Assembly (NCBI GenBank): GCA_000014925.1
Contig: CP000474.1
Coordinates: 3,658,001-3,722,000, forward strand
Reading direction: 5' to 3'
DNA length: 64,000 nucleotides
DNA from: Paenarthrobacter aurescens TC1
Lineage (GTDB): Bacteria; Actinomycetota; Actinomycetes; Actinomycetales; Micrococcaceae
The notes beneath the pieces are model-generated. The model made no database searches. It saw only the letters and a program-made list of their open reading frames with translations, and had not been told where the DNA came from. Below, piece by piece: positions 37,887 to 46,093 of the stretch. Every line of letters begins with the position of its first letter. Positions within the stretch are counted from its first letter, which is position 1. Made by a program: the position numbers and the translations under genes.

Positions 37887-39227
37887 ATGAAGAAAACCCT
37901 CGGCGTCGCCGCTGCTGCCGCCGCCATCGCCCTGACACTGTCCGCCTGTGGCGGCTCCTCCCCTGCCTCGTCCGAGGCCAAGGGTGAAATCAACTATTGG
38001 CTCTGGGACGCCAACCAGCTCCCGGCGTACCAGCAATGCGCTGATGATTTCACCAAAGCCAACCCGGACATCAAGGTCAAGATCACACAGCGCGGTTGGG
38101 ACGACTACTGGACCACGCTGACCAACGGTTTCGTGGCCGGCACCGCACCTGACGTGTTCACCAATCACCTCTCCAAATACCCGGAGTACGCAGCCAAGAA
38201 GCAGTTGCTCTCCCTGGATGAGGCCGTGGAGAAGGACGGCATCAAGCTGGACGCCTACACCAAGGGCCTCCCTGAGCTCTGGGTGGGTCAGGACGGCAAG
38301 CGCTACGGCCTCCCGAAGGACTGGGACACCGTGGGCCTGTTCTACAACAAGGCCATGACGGATGCAGCCGGGATTTCCGCGGAGCAGATGGCTTCGCTTG
38401 ATTGGAACCCGAACGACGGAGGCAGCTACGAGAAAACCATCGCGCACCTGACCGTGGACAAGAACGGTAAGCGCGGCGACGAGGCAGGGTTCGACAAGAA
38501 CAACGTGGCGACGTACGGCCTCGGCCTAACCGGCAGCGGCTCCGGACAAGGGCAGACGGAGTGGAGCTTCCTGACGGCGACCACGGGTTGGACCGCCACG
38601 GACAAGAACCCGTGGGGCAGCAAGTTCAACTACGACGACCCCCGTTTCCAGGAGACCATCGCTTGGTGGGCCGGATTGGTGGACAAGGGTTACATGCCCA
38701 AGCTCGAGACCACCGTCGGCGCCAGCATGCCGGACAGCTTCGGCGCAGGGAAGTCCGCCATCAACACCAATGGGGATTGGTTGATTGGCCAGTACAAGAC
38801 CTACAAGGGCATCGAAACGGCCTTTGCCCCCACCCCGAAGGGCCCCAACGGCGAGCGCGCTTCCATGTTCAACGGCTTGGCCGACTCCATCTGGGCCGGC
38901 ACCAAGAACCCCGGGGCCAGCGTCAAATGGGTGGAATACCTCGGCTCCACTGCTTGCCAGGATGTTGTGGCCAGCAAGGCTGTTGTCTTCCCTGCAATCG
39001 CCAGTTCCTCCGAGCTAGCCGCCAAGGCCTTCGCCGACAAGGGCACCGACGTTTCCGCCTTCACCACGCATGTGAAGGACGGCACCACGTTCCTCTTCCC
39101 CATCGCGGACAAGGCCGCCAAGGTTGACGGCATCATGAAGCCGGCCATGGACGCCGTGCTCTCCGGCAAGAAGCCTGCTTCCTCCTTGACTGAGGCCAAC
39201 AACCAAGTCAACGATCTCTTCAAGTAA
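37887..39227 (+). CDS. Extracellular sugar-binding lipoprotein
   Basis: 446 residues. Signal sequence with lipobox LSAC, acylated Cys at 21. The mature protein is a CUT1 solute-binding fold (EINYWLWDANQLPAYQQCAD; aromatic residues at the binding site such as WGSKFNYDD). ATG at 37887 has GAAAGG seven bases upstream; the frame further upstream is permease sequence in another frame. Presumed ligand: an oligosaccharide containing alpha-galactose, from the GH36 neighbour. Confidence 0.92.
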   Translation: MKKTLGVAAAAAAIALTLSACGGSSPASSEAKGEINYWLWDANQLPAYQQCADDFTKANPDIKVKITQRGWDDYWTTLTNGFVAGTAPDVFTNHLSKYPEYAAKKQLLSLDEAVEKDGIKLDAYTKGLPELWVGQDGKRYGLPKDWDTVGLFYNKAMTDAAGISAEQMASLDWNPNDGGSYEKTIAHLTVDKNGKRGDEAGFDKNNVATYGLGLTGSGSGQGQTEWSFLTATTGWTATDKNPWGSKFNYDDPRFQETIAWWAGLVDKGYMPKLETTVGASMPDSFGAGKSAINTNGDWLIGQYKTYKGIETAFAPTPKGPNGERASMFNGLADSIWAGTKNPGASVKWVEYLGSTACQDVVASKAVVFPAIASSSELAAKAFADKGTDVSAFTTHVKDGTTFLFPIADKAAKVDGIMKPAMDAVLSGKKPASSLTEANNQVNDLFK

Positions 39228-39235
39228 ACCCACCC

Positions 39236-39296
39236 GTTGCGAGGCCCGCTCTACGCGCCAATTCCTTCGCGAAGTGCGCAGAGCGGGCCCCGCAAC
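39236..39296 (+). terminator. Long intercistronic hairpin between binding protein and alpha-galactosidase
   Basis: 21-bp arms 39236-39256 (GTTGCGAGGCCCGCTCTACGC) and 39276-39296 with two A/G mismatches; the 19-nt loop holds a small TTCGCGAA palindrome. Starts 8 nt after the binding-protein stop. Probably a partial terminator or mRNA-stabilising element that keeps binding protein above enzyme levels. Confidence 0.65.
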
Positions 39297-39344
39297 ACCC
39301 CAATTAGCCCGGGCGCCCATCCAATTCTGAAAGCGACTTCATAC

Positions 39345-41516
39345 ATGCATCCGCTCCATCTCCGTTCCGCAGGTACCAGCCTGGTGATCAGCACCCACCG
39401 TGGAGAGGCTGAGATAACGCACTGGGGAGCCGATCTGGGCGACACCCTCCCGGACTTGGCCCTCCTCAACGAGCCAATCCCGCCTTCGTCCATTGACGCG
39501 AACGTCCCCGCGGGCCTCCTTCCCCAGGCGTCGTCGTCGTGGCAGGGCCGGCCGGGACTTCGAGGCCACCGCTTCACGGACGGCGTGCCCGGTTTTGATT
39601 TCTCGGTGCGCCTGCGCGTCGTGAGTGCGACGTCGGACGGCACCACAGCGGTGATTGTCCAGGCCGATCCCGACGCCGGCATCACCGTCACCAGCAACCT
39701 CAGCTTGCACCCGGGCGGCCTCCTCGAAGTGAAGCACTCCGCAACCAACCATGGCACGTCGCCTTTCCAGGTGGACGAGTTGGCGACCATGCTCCCGGTG
39801 GCGCCGGACGCCGTCGAACTTCTGGACCTGACGGGTCGTTGGTGCCGTGAGCGCCACCCCCAGCGCAGGGCCATTCAACAGGGAACCTGGGTCCGCACGG
39901 GCCGCCATGGACGGACCGGACATGACTCCTCGCTCCTGCTTGCGGCCGGAACAGCCGGCTTCGGCAACAGGCACGGCAAGGTCTGGGCGACGCACTTGGC
40001 GTGGAGCGGCAACCACGAGCAGTTCGCGGACAACGTTACCGATGGCCGCACCATGGTGGGTGGCTCCGAGCTGTTGGGACCCGCCGAAGTGGTCCTGCAG
40101 CCCGGCGAAAGTTACACAACTCCCGCACTGTTTGCGGCCTACTCAGACCGGGGACTGGACGGAATTTCCGAGGCTTTCTACTCCTGGTTCCGTTCACGGC
40201 CGCACCACGTGGGTGCATCTTCCGGTAAAGCCCGCCCAGTAGTCCTCAACACGTGGGAAGCGGTGTATTTCGACCACAAACTGGACACCCTGATCGAGTT
40301 GGCGGAGTCGGCTGCCGATCTTGGAGTTGAACGTTTCGTGCTCGACGACGGCTGGTTCCGCGGGCGCCGCGGCGACCACGCGGGGCTGGGCGACTGGTAC
40401 GTTGACGAGACCCTCTGGCCGAGCGGCCTGACTCCGTTGATTGATGCCGTGACGTCACGCGGCATGGAGTTCGGGCTGTGGGTGGAGCCGGAAATGGTCA
40501 ATCTGGACTCCGACATCGCCAGGGCTCATCCCGAATGGATCGTGGGCCCCTCAGCGGTTTCCTACAAAGACGGCGGCCGCCTGCCCCTCGGGTGGCGGCA
40601 GCAGCATGTGATCGACCTCGTGAACCCGGATGCGTGGCAGTACATTTACGATCGGATCGACGCCCTGCTGCGTGAGAACAACATCAGCTACCTCAAGTGG
40701 GACCAGAACCGCGACCTGCTGGAGCACGGGCATGCGGGCCAGGCTTCGGTGCACGAGCAAACCCTTGCCGCGTACCGGCTGTTCGATGCGCTCCATGCAG
40801 CCCACCCAGGGGTTGAGATCGAAAGCTGCTCCTCCGGTGGCGCCCGTGTGGACCTTGGGATCCTGGAGCGGACGGACCGGATCTGGGCTTCCGACTGCAA
40901 CGACGCCTTGGAACGGCAAACCATCCAACGATGGACCGGAATGGTGGTCCCGCCGGAACTGGTGGGCGGACACATTGGACCCACTACGTCGCACACCACC
41001 GGGCGGACGCACGACCTCTCGTTCCGCGCCATCACGGCGTTGTTTGGACACTTCGGCATGGAGTGGGATGTCCGTTCCGTCACCGAGGAGGAGCGTGAGG
41101 AGCTCAAGCGCTTCATCGGACTGTACAAGGAACACCGTGGCCTTATTCACAGTGGCCGAATGGTGCGGGCCGATGTGCCGGACGAGTCCCTGATGGTGCA
41201 CGGCGTGGTGGCTGACGCTCCAACGTCCGGTGCCACGGCTGCTCTTTTCGCCGTGGTGAAAACCCGGACAGGCTTTAGCGAACTACCCGGACGGGTGACC
41301 ATTCCGGGGTTGGATCCGTGCCGGACCTACCGGGTGGAGTCGATCTTCCCTGCCCCCGGGGACGCCGACTACGGGCACACGTTCACTGAGGCAAAGCCGG
41401 CGCCGTGGGTGGATTCCGGGGCTGCGGCTTCGGGACGGTTCCTGGGTGAGGTAGGTCTTCCCATGCCGGTCCTGAACCCGGAGCATGCCATCCTGCTGCG
41501 GTTTACGGCCCTCTGA
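39345..41516 (+). CDS. Alpha-galactosidase, glycoside hydrolase family 36
   Basis: 723 residues, the usual GH36 length: an N-terminal beta-sandwich, a (beta/alpha)8 barrel, and a C-terminal beta domain. Nucleophile motif LKWDQNRDL (Asp near 453), ESCSSGGARVDLG, and acid/base region ASDCNDALERQ (about 515). FVLDDGWF and WVEPEMV are also family hallmarks. No signal peptide: intracellular, acting on imported alpha-galactosides such as melibiose or raffinose. ATG at 39345 chosen; the frame upstream runs through the hairpin. Confidence 0.93.
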   Translation: MHPLHLRSAGTSLVISTHRGEAEITHWGADLGDTLPDLALLNEPIPPSSIDANVPAGLLPQASSSWQGRPGLRGHRFTDGVPGFDFSVRLRVVSATSDGTTAVIVQADPDAGITVTSNLSLHPGGLLEVKHSATNHGTSPFQVDELATMLPVAPDAVELLDLTGRWCRERHPQRRAIQQGTWVRTGRHGRTGHDSSLLLAAGTAGFGNRHGKVWATHLAWSGNHEQFADNVTDGRTMVGGSELLGPAEVVLQPGESYTTPALFAAYSDRGLDGISEAFYSWFRSRPHHVGASSGKARPVVLNTWEAVYFDHKLDTLIELAESAADLGVERFVLDDGWFRGRRGDHAGLGDWYVDETLWPSGLTPLIDAVTSRGMEFGLWVEPEMVNLDSDIARAHPEWIVGPSAVSYKDGGRLPLGWRQQHVIDLVNPDAWQYIYDRIDALLRENNISYLKWDQNRDLLEHGHAGQASVHEQTLAAYRLFDALHAAHPGVEIESCSSGGARVDLGILERTDRIWASDCNDALERQTIQRWTGMVVPPELVGGHIGPTTSHTTGRTHDLSFRAITALFGHFGMEWDVRSVTEEEREELKRFIGLYKEHRGLIHSGRMVRADVPDESLMVHGVVADAPTSGATAALFAVVKTRTGFSELPGRVTIPGLDPCRTYRVESIFPAPGDADYGHTFTEAKPAPWVDSGAAASGRFLGEVGLPMPVLNPEHAILLRFTAL

Positions 41517-41640
41517 CCCTCTCTCACATCCCTCGGGCTTGAACCGGACCCTCTCTCACATCCCTCGGGCTTCCCGGGATCCCTCTCGCAGATAACGGAG
41601 GGTTCCCGGGATCCCTCTCGCACCAGAGGAAAGCGTCAGA
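41515..41640. repeat. 32-bp tandem repeat array, locus 1
   Basis: Four units of 32 bp, each with CCCTCTC(T/G)CA. Units 1 and 2 (41515, 41547) share 26 identical bases; units 2-4 share TTCCCGGGATCCCTCTCGCA at 41571-41590 and 41603-41622. The array fills the convergent gap between the GH36 and aroQ genes and touches both stop codons. A related array in opposite orientation is at 44365-44428. Confidence 0.85.
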
Positions 41641-42100
41641 CCGCATCGGCCAGGTACTCGATGGCCAGCTTGTACCCGAGGACACCCGCGCCGACGATGA
41701 TCGCGTTGCACACGCCGGACAGGTACGAGTGGTGGCGGAACTCCTCGCGCTGGTGCACGTTGGTGATGTGCACCTCGACGGCGGGCAGTTGCACAGCCGC
41801 CAGGGCGTCACGAAGCGCCACGGAAGTATGCGTGTAGGCGCCGGCGTTGATCACAATTCCGACGGCGGTGCCTCGCGCTGCGTGGATGGCGTCCAAGAGG
41901 TCGCCCTCATGGTTGGACTGAACGCAGTCAACGGTGAAGCCGTGGGCAGCTGCCGCAGTCATGGCGAGTTGCTCGACGTCGGCCAGAGTGGATGTACCGT
42001 ACTTCTCCGGCTCGCGGGTGCCCAGCAGGTTCAGGTTGGGGCCGTTGATCACAAGGATGGTGCCGCGACCCGTTTCGGTGGCGGGAGTAGCTTCAGTCAT
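41636..42100 (-). CDS. aroQ: 3-dehydroquinate dehydratase, type II
   Basis: 154 residues. Shikimate pathway trans-dehydration. Motifs [17 protein letters not shown] (catalytic Tyr), [11 protein letters not shown], and [18 protein letters not shown] (catalytic His) are all present. ATG at 42100 is chosen; upstream frame sequence is Arg/Ser-rich and not conserved. It converges on the repeat array. Confidence 0.95.
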   Translation of the reverse strand: MTEATPATETGRGTILVINGPNLNLLGTREPEKYGTSTLADVEQLAMTAAAAHGFTVDCVQSNHEGDLLDAIHAARGTAVGIVINAGAYTHTSVALRDALAAVQLPAVEVHITNVHQREEFRHHSYLSGVCNAIIVGAGVLGYKLAIEYLADAV

Positions 42101-42195
42101 GGCTCCCAATCTATAGCGGTGCAGGAGCGCGCGGGAATTGTGCCCGCTACGTGAGCGGCAGCGGCGCGAAAACACCCACGATGCGGGAGAGGACC

Positions 42196-42234
42196 TATTT
42201 ACGGGTGCACTGACTTACTTACGGGTGCACTGAC
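42196..42234. repeat. 20-bp tandem duplication at the 3' end of marP
   Basis: TA(T/C)TTACGGGTGCACTGAC occurs at 42196-42214 and 42216-42234. The inner copy encodes the last residues of MarP; the outer copy repeats this just past the stop codon, out of frame. Confidence 0.8.
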
Positions 42235-43402
42235 CAGCCGAGACAGGGTTGCTGAGACCGGGAGCCTGCGCAGCCACGGGTTCAAGGTCCGCCATGGTGA
42301 GCGCGAAGCCGAGAGCGGCATCGGTGGTGGTCTTGGCGAAGATCAGGCCGGCCACCTGTCCCTGCATGGTCAGCAGCGGCCCACCCGAGTTACCCGGCTG
42401 GACGTCGCCCGCCAGCTTGTAGACCTGCTCGGGAGAAGGATTGTTGCCATAAATGTCCGGAACCAGAATGGTGGAAATGCCTTGGACAGTGGCTGGCTTG
42501 GATTGGAAGGGGCCGCCGTGCGGGTATCCCGCAAAAGCGGCGGAGCTGCCGGCAGGCAGGTCGGCACTCAAGGGCAGCGGGCTGGACTGCAGTCCGTCCA
42601 CGGCCAGCACCGCGATGTCCCGCTGGGAGTCGAAGTAAACCACCCGACCCGGCAACGCGCCGCCGTCGGGCACTTCCACAACAGGCTGCGACACGCCCGC
42701 CACAACGTGCGCGTTGGTGACGACGCGCCCGGGCGAGACAACAAATCCGGATCCGGTCTGGTTCTGCCCGCACTCGAACGCGGTGCCGGCGATCTTGAGG
42801 ACAGACTCGGCGGCTTGGTTCAGGGCAGGTGTGTCGGTTGACTCGTTGGGAACAGGCACCGGTGTGACAGGCCCGATGCCCTCGATGAGCTTCGGTATTC
42901 CGTCGCCGATCACCGTGGACCGCAGCTGAGCCATGGTGCTCTTGACGGGCGTGGGAGTCAGATCGTCGATGTAGCGAATGACGCGGGACTCAGCCAACTG
43001 CTGCGAAACGAACGGCACACCCAGCGAGCTGATGCTGAACGCCAACATGGACATCACCAGCGCAGCCACCACCACGCTCACCACGCCACCGATCAACCGG
43101 TCCACCGCATGCAGTGGCTTGATTCGCACGGTGTGGCGGACTTTACGCCCGATCATGGTGCCCAAGCCGTGCCCCAAAGCAATAAGCACGACGGCGGCAC
43201 CCACCGTGGCGGTCAGCCTCCAACCGCTGTCGGTCACCCAGCCGCTGACGAGCGGAACGGCCATGAAGGCCGCGATGGCGCCCACGACGAATCCTGCGAT
43301 TCCACCCAGCGTGACCATAAAGCCGTTGCGCAGGCCATAGATCAAGTAGGAGAGCAGCATCAGAATCAATGCCAAATCCAATATCGTCAAGCCAAACACC
43401 AA
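42215..43402 (-). CDS. marP: MarP-family membrane-anchored serine protease
   Basis: 395 residues: four N-terminal CvpA-like membrane helices (residues 1-125), a linker, then a periplasmic-side chymotrypsin-fold protease. Triad residues are in TNAHVV (His), QRDIAVL (Asp) and VQPGNSGGPLL (Ser). MarP is needed for acid and oxidative stress resistance in M. tuberculosis, where it processes a cell-wall hydrolase. The two Cys residues (FECGQN, AGQCTRK) match a disulphide typical of the family. Divergent from the CRP-family regulator, as in mycobacteria. Confidence 0.93.
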   Translation of the reverse strand: MVFGLTILDLALILMLLSYLIYGLRNGFMVTLGGIAGFVVGAIAAFMAVPLVSGWVTDSGWRLTATVGAAVVLIALGHGLGTMIGRKVRHTVRIKPLHAVDRLIGGVVSVVVAALVMSMLAFSISSLGVPFVSQQLAESRVIRYIDDLTPTPVKSTMAQLRSTVIGDGIPKLIEGIGPVTPVPVPNESTDTPALNQAAESVLKIAGTAFECGQNQTGSGFVVSPGRVVTNAHVVAGVSQPVVEVPDGGALPGRVVYFDSQRDIAVLAVDGLQSSPLPLSADLPAGSSAAFAGYPHGGPFQSKPATVQGISTILVPDIYGNNPSPEQVYKLAGDVQPGNSGGPLLTMQGQVAGLIFAKTTTDAALGFALTMADLEPVAAQAPGLSNPVSAGQCTRK

Positions 43403-43634
43403 TGCTCCTCATAGCCGGGTAGCGCCAATTCTAGATGTCCACCCTGACAACCAACCGTTAGTCCGGTCACGATAAGGAGGCGCACATACCCCTGTGAACG
43501 GCGTCAGCAGGGGCCGGATGGACCGAAAAGCCGCGCCATTTCAGCGTTTCACGTGCCAAGTACGTCACAGAAGCTTAAAAATTCTGAAACAATGGCCTGA
43601 GCGCCACGACCGAAACTTATATTCAGGAGATTTC

Positions 43635-44312
43635 ATGGACATCGAGGTATTGCGCCGCGCACCCCTCTTCGCCACCCTTGACGACGACGCATTCCGCTTG
43701 CTGACGGACGAACTCACCGAGGTGGACCTTTCACGTGGAGCGTCGGTGTTCCGCGAAGGCGACCAGGGTGACCAGCTCTACTTCATCGTTTCCGGCAAGG
43801 TAAAGCTCGGCCGCACGTCCCCCGACGGCCGCGAGTCGCTCCTGGCCATCCTCGGCCCGGGTGAGCTCTTCGGCGAAATGGCGTTGTTTGACCCCAGCCC
43901 GCGTACCGCAACGGCCACAGCCGTTTCGGAAACCCGACTGGCCGGCCTCAAGAACGAGAGCCTCAACGCTCTGCTCCGCACGCGCCCCGAGGTTTCCGCG
44001 CAGCTGCTGCAGGCTCTGGCCCGCCGCCTTCGCCGCACCAACGACTCCCTTTCCGACCTCGTCTTCTCGGACGTCCCGGGCCGTGTAGCCAAGGCCCTCC
44101 TGGACCTGGCGGACCGCTTCGGCCGTCCTGCCACCGACGGCGTCCTGGTAGCCCACGAGCTCACGCAGGAAGAACTGGCCCAGCTGGTGGGCGCTTCCCG
44201 CGAAACCGTCAACAAGGCACTGGCCGAGTTCGTCCAGCGCGGCTGGCTCCGTCTGGAAGCCCGCGCCGTGGTGATTTTGGACATGCAGCGCCTCCGCCAG
44301 CGCTCCCGCTAA
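43635..44312 (+). CDS. CRP/FNR-family cAMP-type transcriptional regulator
   Basis: 225 residues. Cyclic-nucleotide-binding domain with GELFGEMALFDPSPRTATATA as the phosphate-binding cassette (Glu, Ser/Arg context of cAMP binders), and helix-turn-helix LTQEELAQLVGASRETVNKA. Close to GlxR/Crp of actinobacteria. ATG at 43635 has CAGGAGA six bases upstream; TTATAT at 43618-43623 may be the -10. Followed by a textbook terminator. A TGTGA-N6-TCAC site occurs in the window at 57808. Confidence 0.93.
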   Translation: MDIEVLRRAPLFATLDDDAFRLLTDELTEVDLSRGASVFREGDQGDQLYFIVSGKVKLGRTSPDGRESLLAILGPGELFGEMALFDPSPRTATATAVSETRLAGLKNESLNALLRTRPEVSAQLLQALARRLRRTNDSLSDLVFSDVPGRVAKALLDLADRFGRPATDGVLVAHELTQEELAQLVGASRETVNKALAEFVQRGWLRLEARAVVILDMQRLRQRSR

Positions 44313-44320
44313 ACAGCGAC

Positions 44321-44358
44321 AAAAAAGCCGCCCCGGTGTTTGCCGGGGCGGCTTTTTT
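44321..44358. terminator. Bidirectional rho-independent terminator after crp
   Basis: Perfect 16-bp stem AAAAAAGCCGCCCCGG / CCGGGGCGGCTTTTTT with 6-nt loop; T-run on either strand. Confidence 0.95.
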
Positions 44359-44364
44359 CATGTC

Positions 44365-44428
44365 AAGCCCGAGGGATGTGAGAGAGCGTCCGCCCCAAAC
44401 CCGAGGGAAGTGAGAGAGCGTCGGAGGA
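44365..44428. repeat. 32-bp tandem repeat array, locus 2
   Basis: Two 32-bp units starting at 44365 and 44397 (AA(G/A)CCCGAGGGA(T/A)GTGAGAG...). The first contains the exact reverse complement of CTCTCTCACATCCCTCGGGCTT of locus 1 (41515-41640, given in two parts here: CTCTCTCACAT, CCCTCGGGCTT). Also located in a convergent gene gap. Confidence 0.85.
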
Positions 44429-44432
44429 AGGG

Positions 44433-45344
44433 TCAGCGCTCGCGCTGGGGCTCGCCTGCTACGGTTCGGGCGGCTTCGACCTCGAGCATCAGGAATCCGC
44501 CCTCGTCCACCAGTTTTGCCTGGTACACGTGCGCTTTGCGTTTGTAGCTCAGGTACGCGATGCAGCCGTTGGCGTTGGCCATTTTTTCGAGCATGATTTC
44601 GGAGCCCGGCACCAAGAGCTGCCCGAGGGTGAGGCCCACGGTGTTTCCCTGGCCTATTTCGTCGCCGAGTGCCGGGGTGTCCCTGAGGGCGATGGCTTCG
44701 GCGGCGGTAACCCAGCGACCCCAAACCCCTTTGCTACCCAGGATGGTGGGTTGCTGGTTCACGGGGACGGTGGCGGCGAAGTATCGGGTGTTGAAACGCG
44801 TGTGCGCGAAGTCCGGGCTGAGCCAGTTCACCAGGGGCTTGAGGAGGTCGGTGCGGACTGAAAGCCCGCGTTTAGAGAGCATCTCCGTGAAGGACTTCTC
44901 CTGCGCGGCCACGGCTTCGCGGGCGCGCATCCAGTCGGCAGTGGAATTCGCCTCAACAGTGGAGGACGCGTCCGGGCCTGCGAGCAGGACACCCGTTTCT
45001 TCGAAGAGTTCGCGGATGGCGCCCACCACGTGACGGCGGGCGAGTCCGACGTCGTCCGTTCCCATCTGCTCAGCCCAATGCTGGGGTGACGGGCCAAACC
45101 AACCTACGGGGTCGTCGTCGGACGGGTCCAAGGATCCGCCCGGGAACGCGACAACGCCCAACGGCGAGGAACCCGGCCTGTATCCAAGCCAGGTTTCCAA
45201 GCCGGTGGGCGAGTCGCGCAACAGCACAACAGAGGAGGCGTAGCGGGCGGCCCTGGGGGTCCGTTCGCCAAGCTCAAGCCAGTTTCGTGCTGCCCCTTCG
45301 AGTTCCGGGGGCAGTACGAACAGACGGCGGGCAAGCTGCGGCAA
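44433..45344 (-). CDS. NUDIX hydrolase (long actinobacterial type)
   Basis: 303 residues. Nudix box split by an insertion: GGSLDPSDDDPVGWFG then VVGAIRELFEETGVLLAG, carrying the REx2EE core. The N-terminus VVLLRDSPTGLETWLGYRPG is the first Nudix strand pair. The insertion between Gly and Glu parts is usual for this acyl-CoA-type Nudix group. TTG at 45344 with TAAGGAACC upstream; an uncertain start. Downstream of ridA by 17 bp on the same strand. Confidence 0.83.
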   Translation of the reverse strand: MPQLARRLFVLPPELEGAARNWLELGERTPRAARYASSVVLLRDSPTGLETWLGYRPGSSPLGVVAFPGGSLDPSDDDPVGWFGPSPQHWAEQMGTDDVGLARRHVVGAIRELFEETGVLLAGPDASSTVEANSTADWMRAREAVAAQEKSFTEMLSKRGLSVRTDLLKPLVNWLSPDFAHTRFNTRYFAATVPVNQQPTILGSKGVWGRWVTAAEAIALRDTPALGDEIGQGNTVGLTLGQLLVPGSEIMLEKMANANGCIAYLSYKRKAHVYQAKLVDEGGFLMLEVEAARTVAGEPQRER

Positions 45345-45361
45345 TTGGTTGAACCGGTTCC

Positions 45362-45898
45362 TTAGCTGAATTCAGCGATGAGCTCGACTTCTACGGGAGA
45401 GTCGAGCGGCAGGACAGAAACGCCGACGGCGGAGCGTGCGTGCTTGCCGGCGTCGCCAAATACCTGGCCCAGAAGTTCGGACGCACCGTTGATCACGCCG
45501 GGCTGGCCGGTGAAGGTGGGCTCGGAGGATACGAAACCGACAACCTTGACGATGCGGGTGACGCGGTCCAGATCGCCGATAACGCTCTTGACGGCGGCCA
45601 GTGCGTTGATGGCGCAGAGAGCTGCATAACGCTTGGCGTCTGCGGGATCGACGGTGGGTTCATCGGACGTGCCCAACTCGCCGAGCGACACCTTGCCCGT
45701 AGCTTCGAGTTTGCCGTTAATAAATGGCAGCTGCCCGGAGGTGTAAACGTAGTTGCCGGAGACGATTGCCGGCACGTAGTCGGCGACGGGTGCGGCGACC
45801 TCGGGAAGGGTCAATCCGAGCTCTGCCAGACGCTGCTCAACAGCAGACGTCGGGGCGCCGGATTCCGCGGCAGACGTGGTTTCTGCGGGGGTTGTCAT
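45362..45898 (-). CDS. RidA/YjgF-family protein
   Basis: 178 residues. RidA fold of 150 residues (SGNYVYTSGQLPFINGKLEATG, here in parts: SGNYVYTSGQLPF, INGKLEATG; KVVGFVSSEPTFTGQPGVI). This longer subgroup lacks the classic IPxxPxP end of RidA; enamine/imine deaminase activity is inferred weakly. ATG at 45898 follows the DUF4177 stop by 2 bases. Same neighbourhood as Rv3678c. Confidence 0.88.
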   Translation of the reverse strand: MTTPAETTSAAESGAPTSAVEQRLAELGLTLPEVAAPVADYVPAIVSGNYVYTSGQLPFINGKLEATGKVSLGELGTSDEPTVDPADAKRYAALCAINALAAVKSVIGDLDRVTRIVKVVGFVSSEPTFTGQPGVINGASELLGQVFGDAGKHARSAVGVSVLPLDSPVEVELIAEFS

Positions 45899-45900
45899 GA

Positions 45901-46056
45901 TTACTGCTTCTCCCTCTTCAGGTATGCAACAAGGCCTTTGCCATCGGGGCCACCGACAACCTGGACAAGCTCCCAGCCGTCCTCGCCCCACTGGTCCAGG
46001 ATCTGCTTCGTAGCGTGAATAATGAGCGGAATCGTGGCGTACTCCCATTTGGTCAT
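45901..46056 (-). CDS. DUF4177 small protein
   Basis: 51 residues: MTKWEYATIPLIIHATKQIL followed by GEDGWELVQVV. The family is small and uncharacterised, often next to ridA and the CRP-type regulator in actinobacteria. ATG at 46056; the longer frame is antisense to the PBP gene start. Confidence 0.87.
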   Translation of the reverse strand: MTKWEYATIPLIIHATKQILDQWGEDGWELVQVVGGPDGKGLVAYLKREKQ

Positions 46057-46093
46057 GACAGAAAGCCTAGCCCTTGCCGGTAAAGTGGAAAAC

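Noticed and set aside
41515..41640. CRISPR array with 32-bp spacing
   Set aside because: Units are directly adjacent with no unique spacers, only a few diverged copies, and no cas genes in the window.
43541..43570. Possible CRP site in front of the crp-family gene
   Set aside because: The partial TGTGA/TCAC-like halves near 43490 and 43555 do not have the correct 6-bp spacing and palindromic match.
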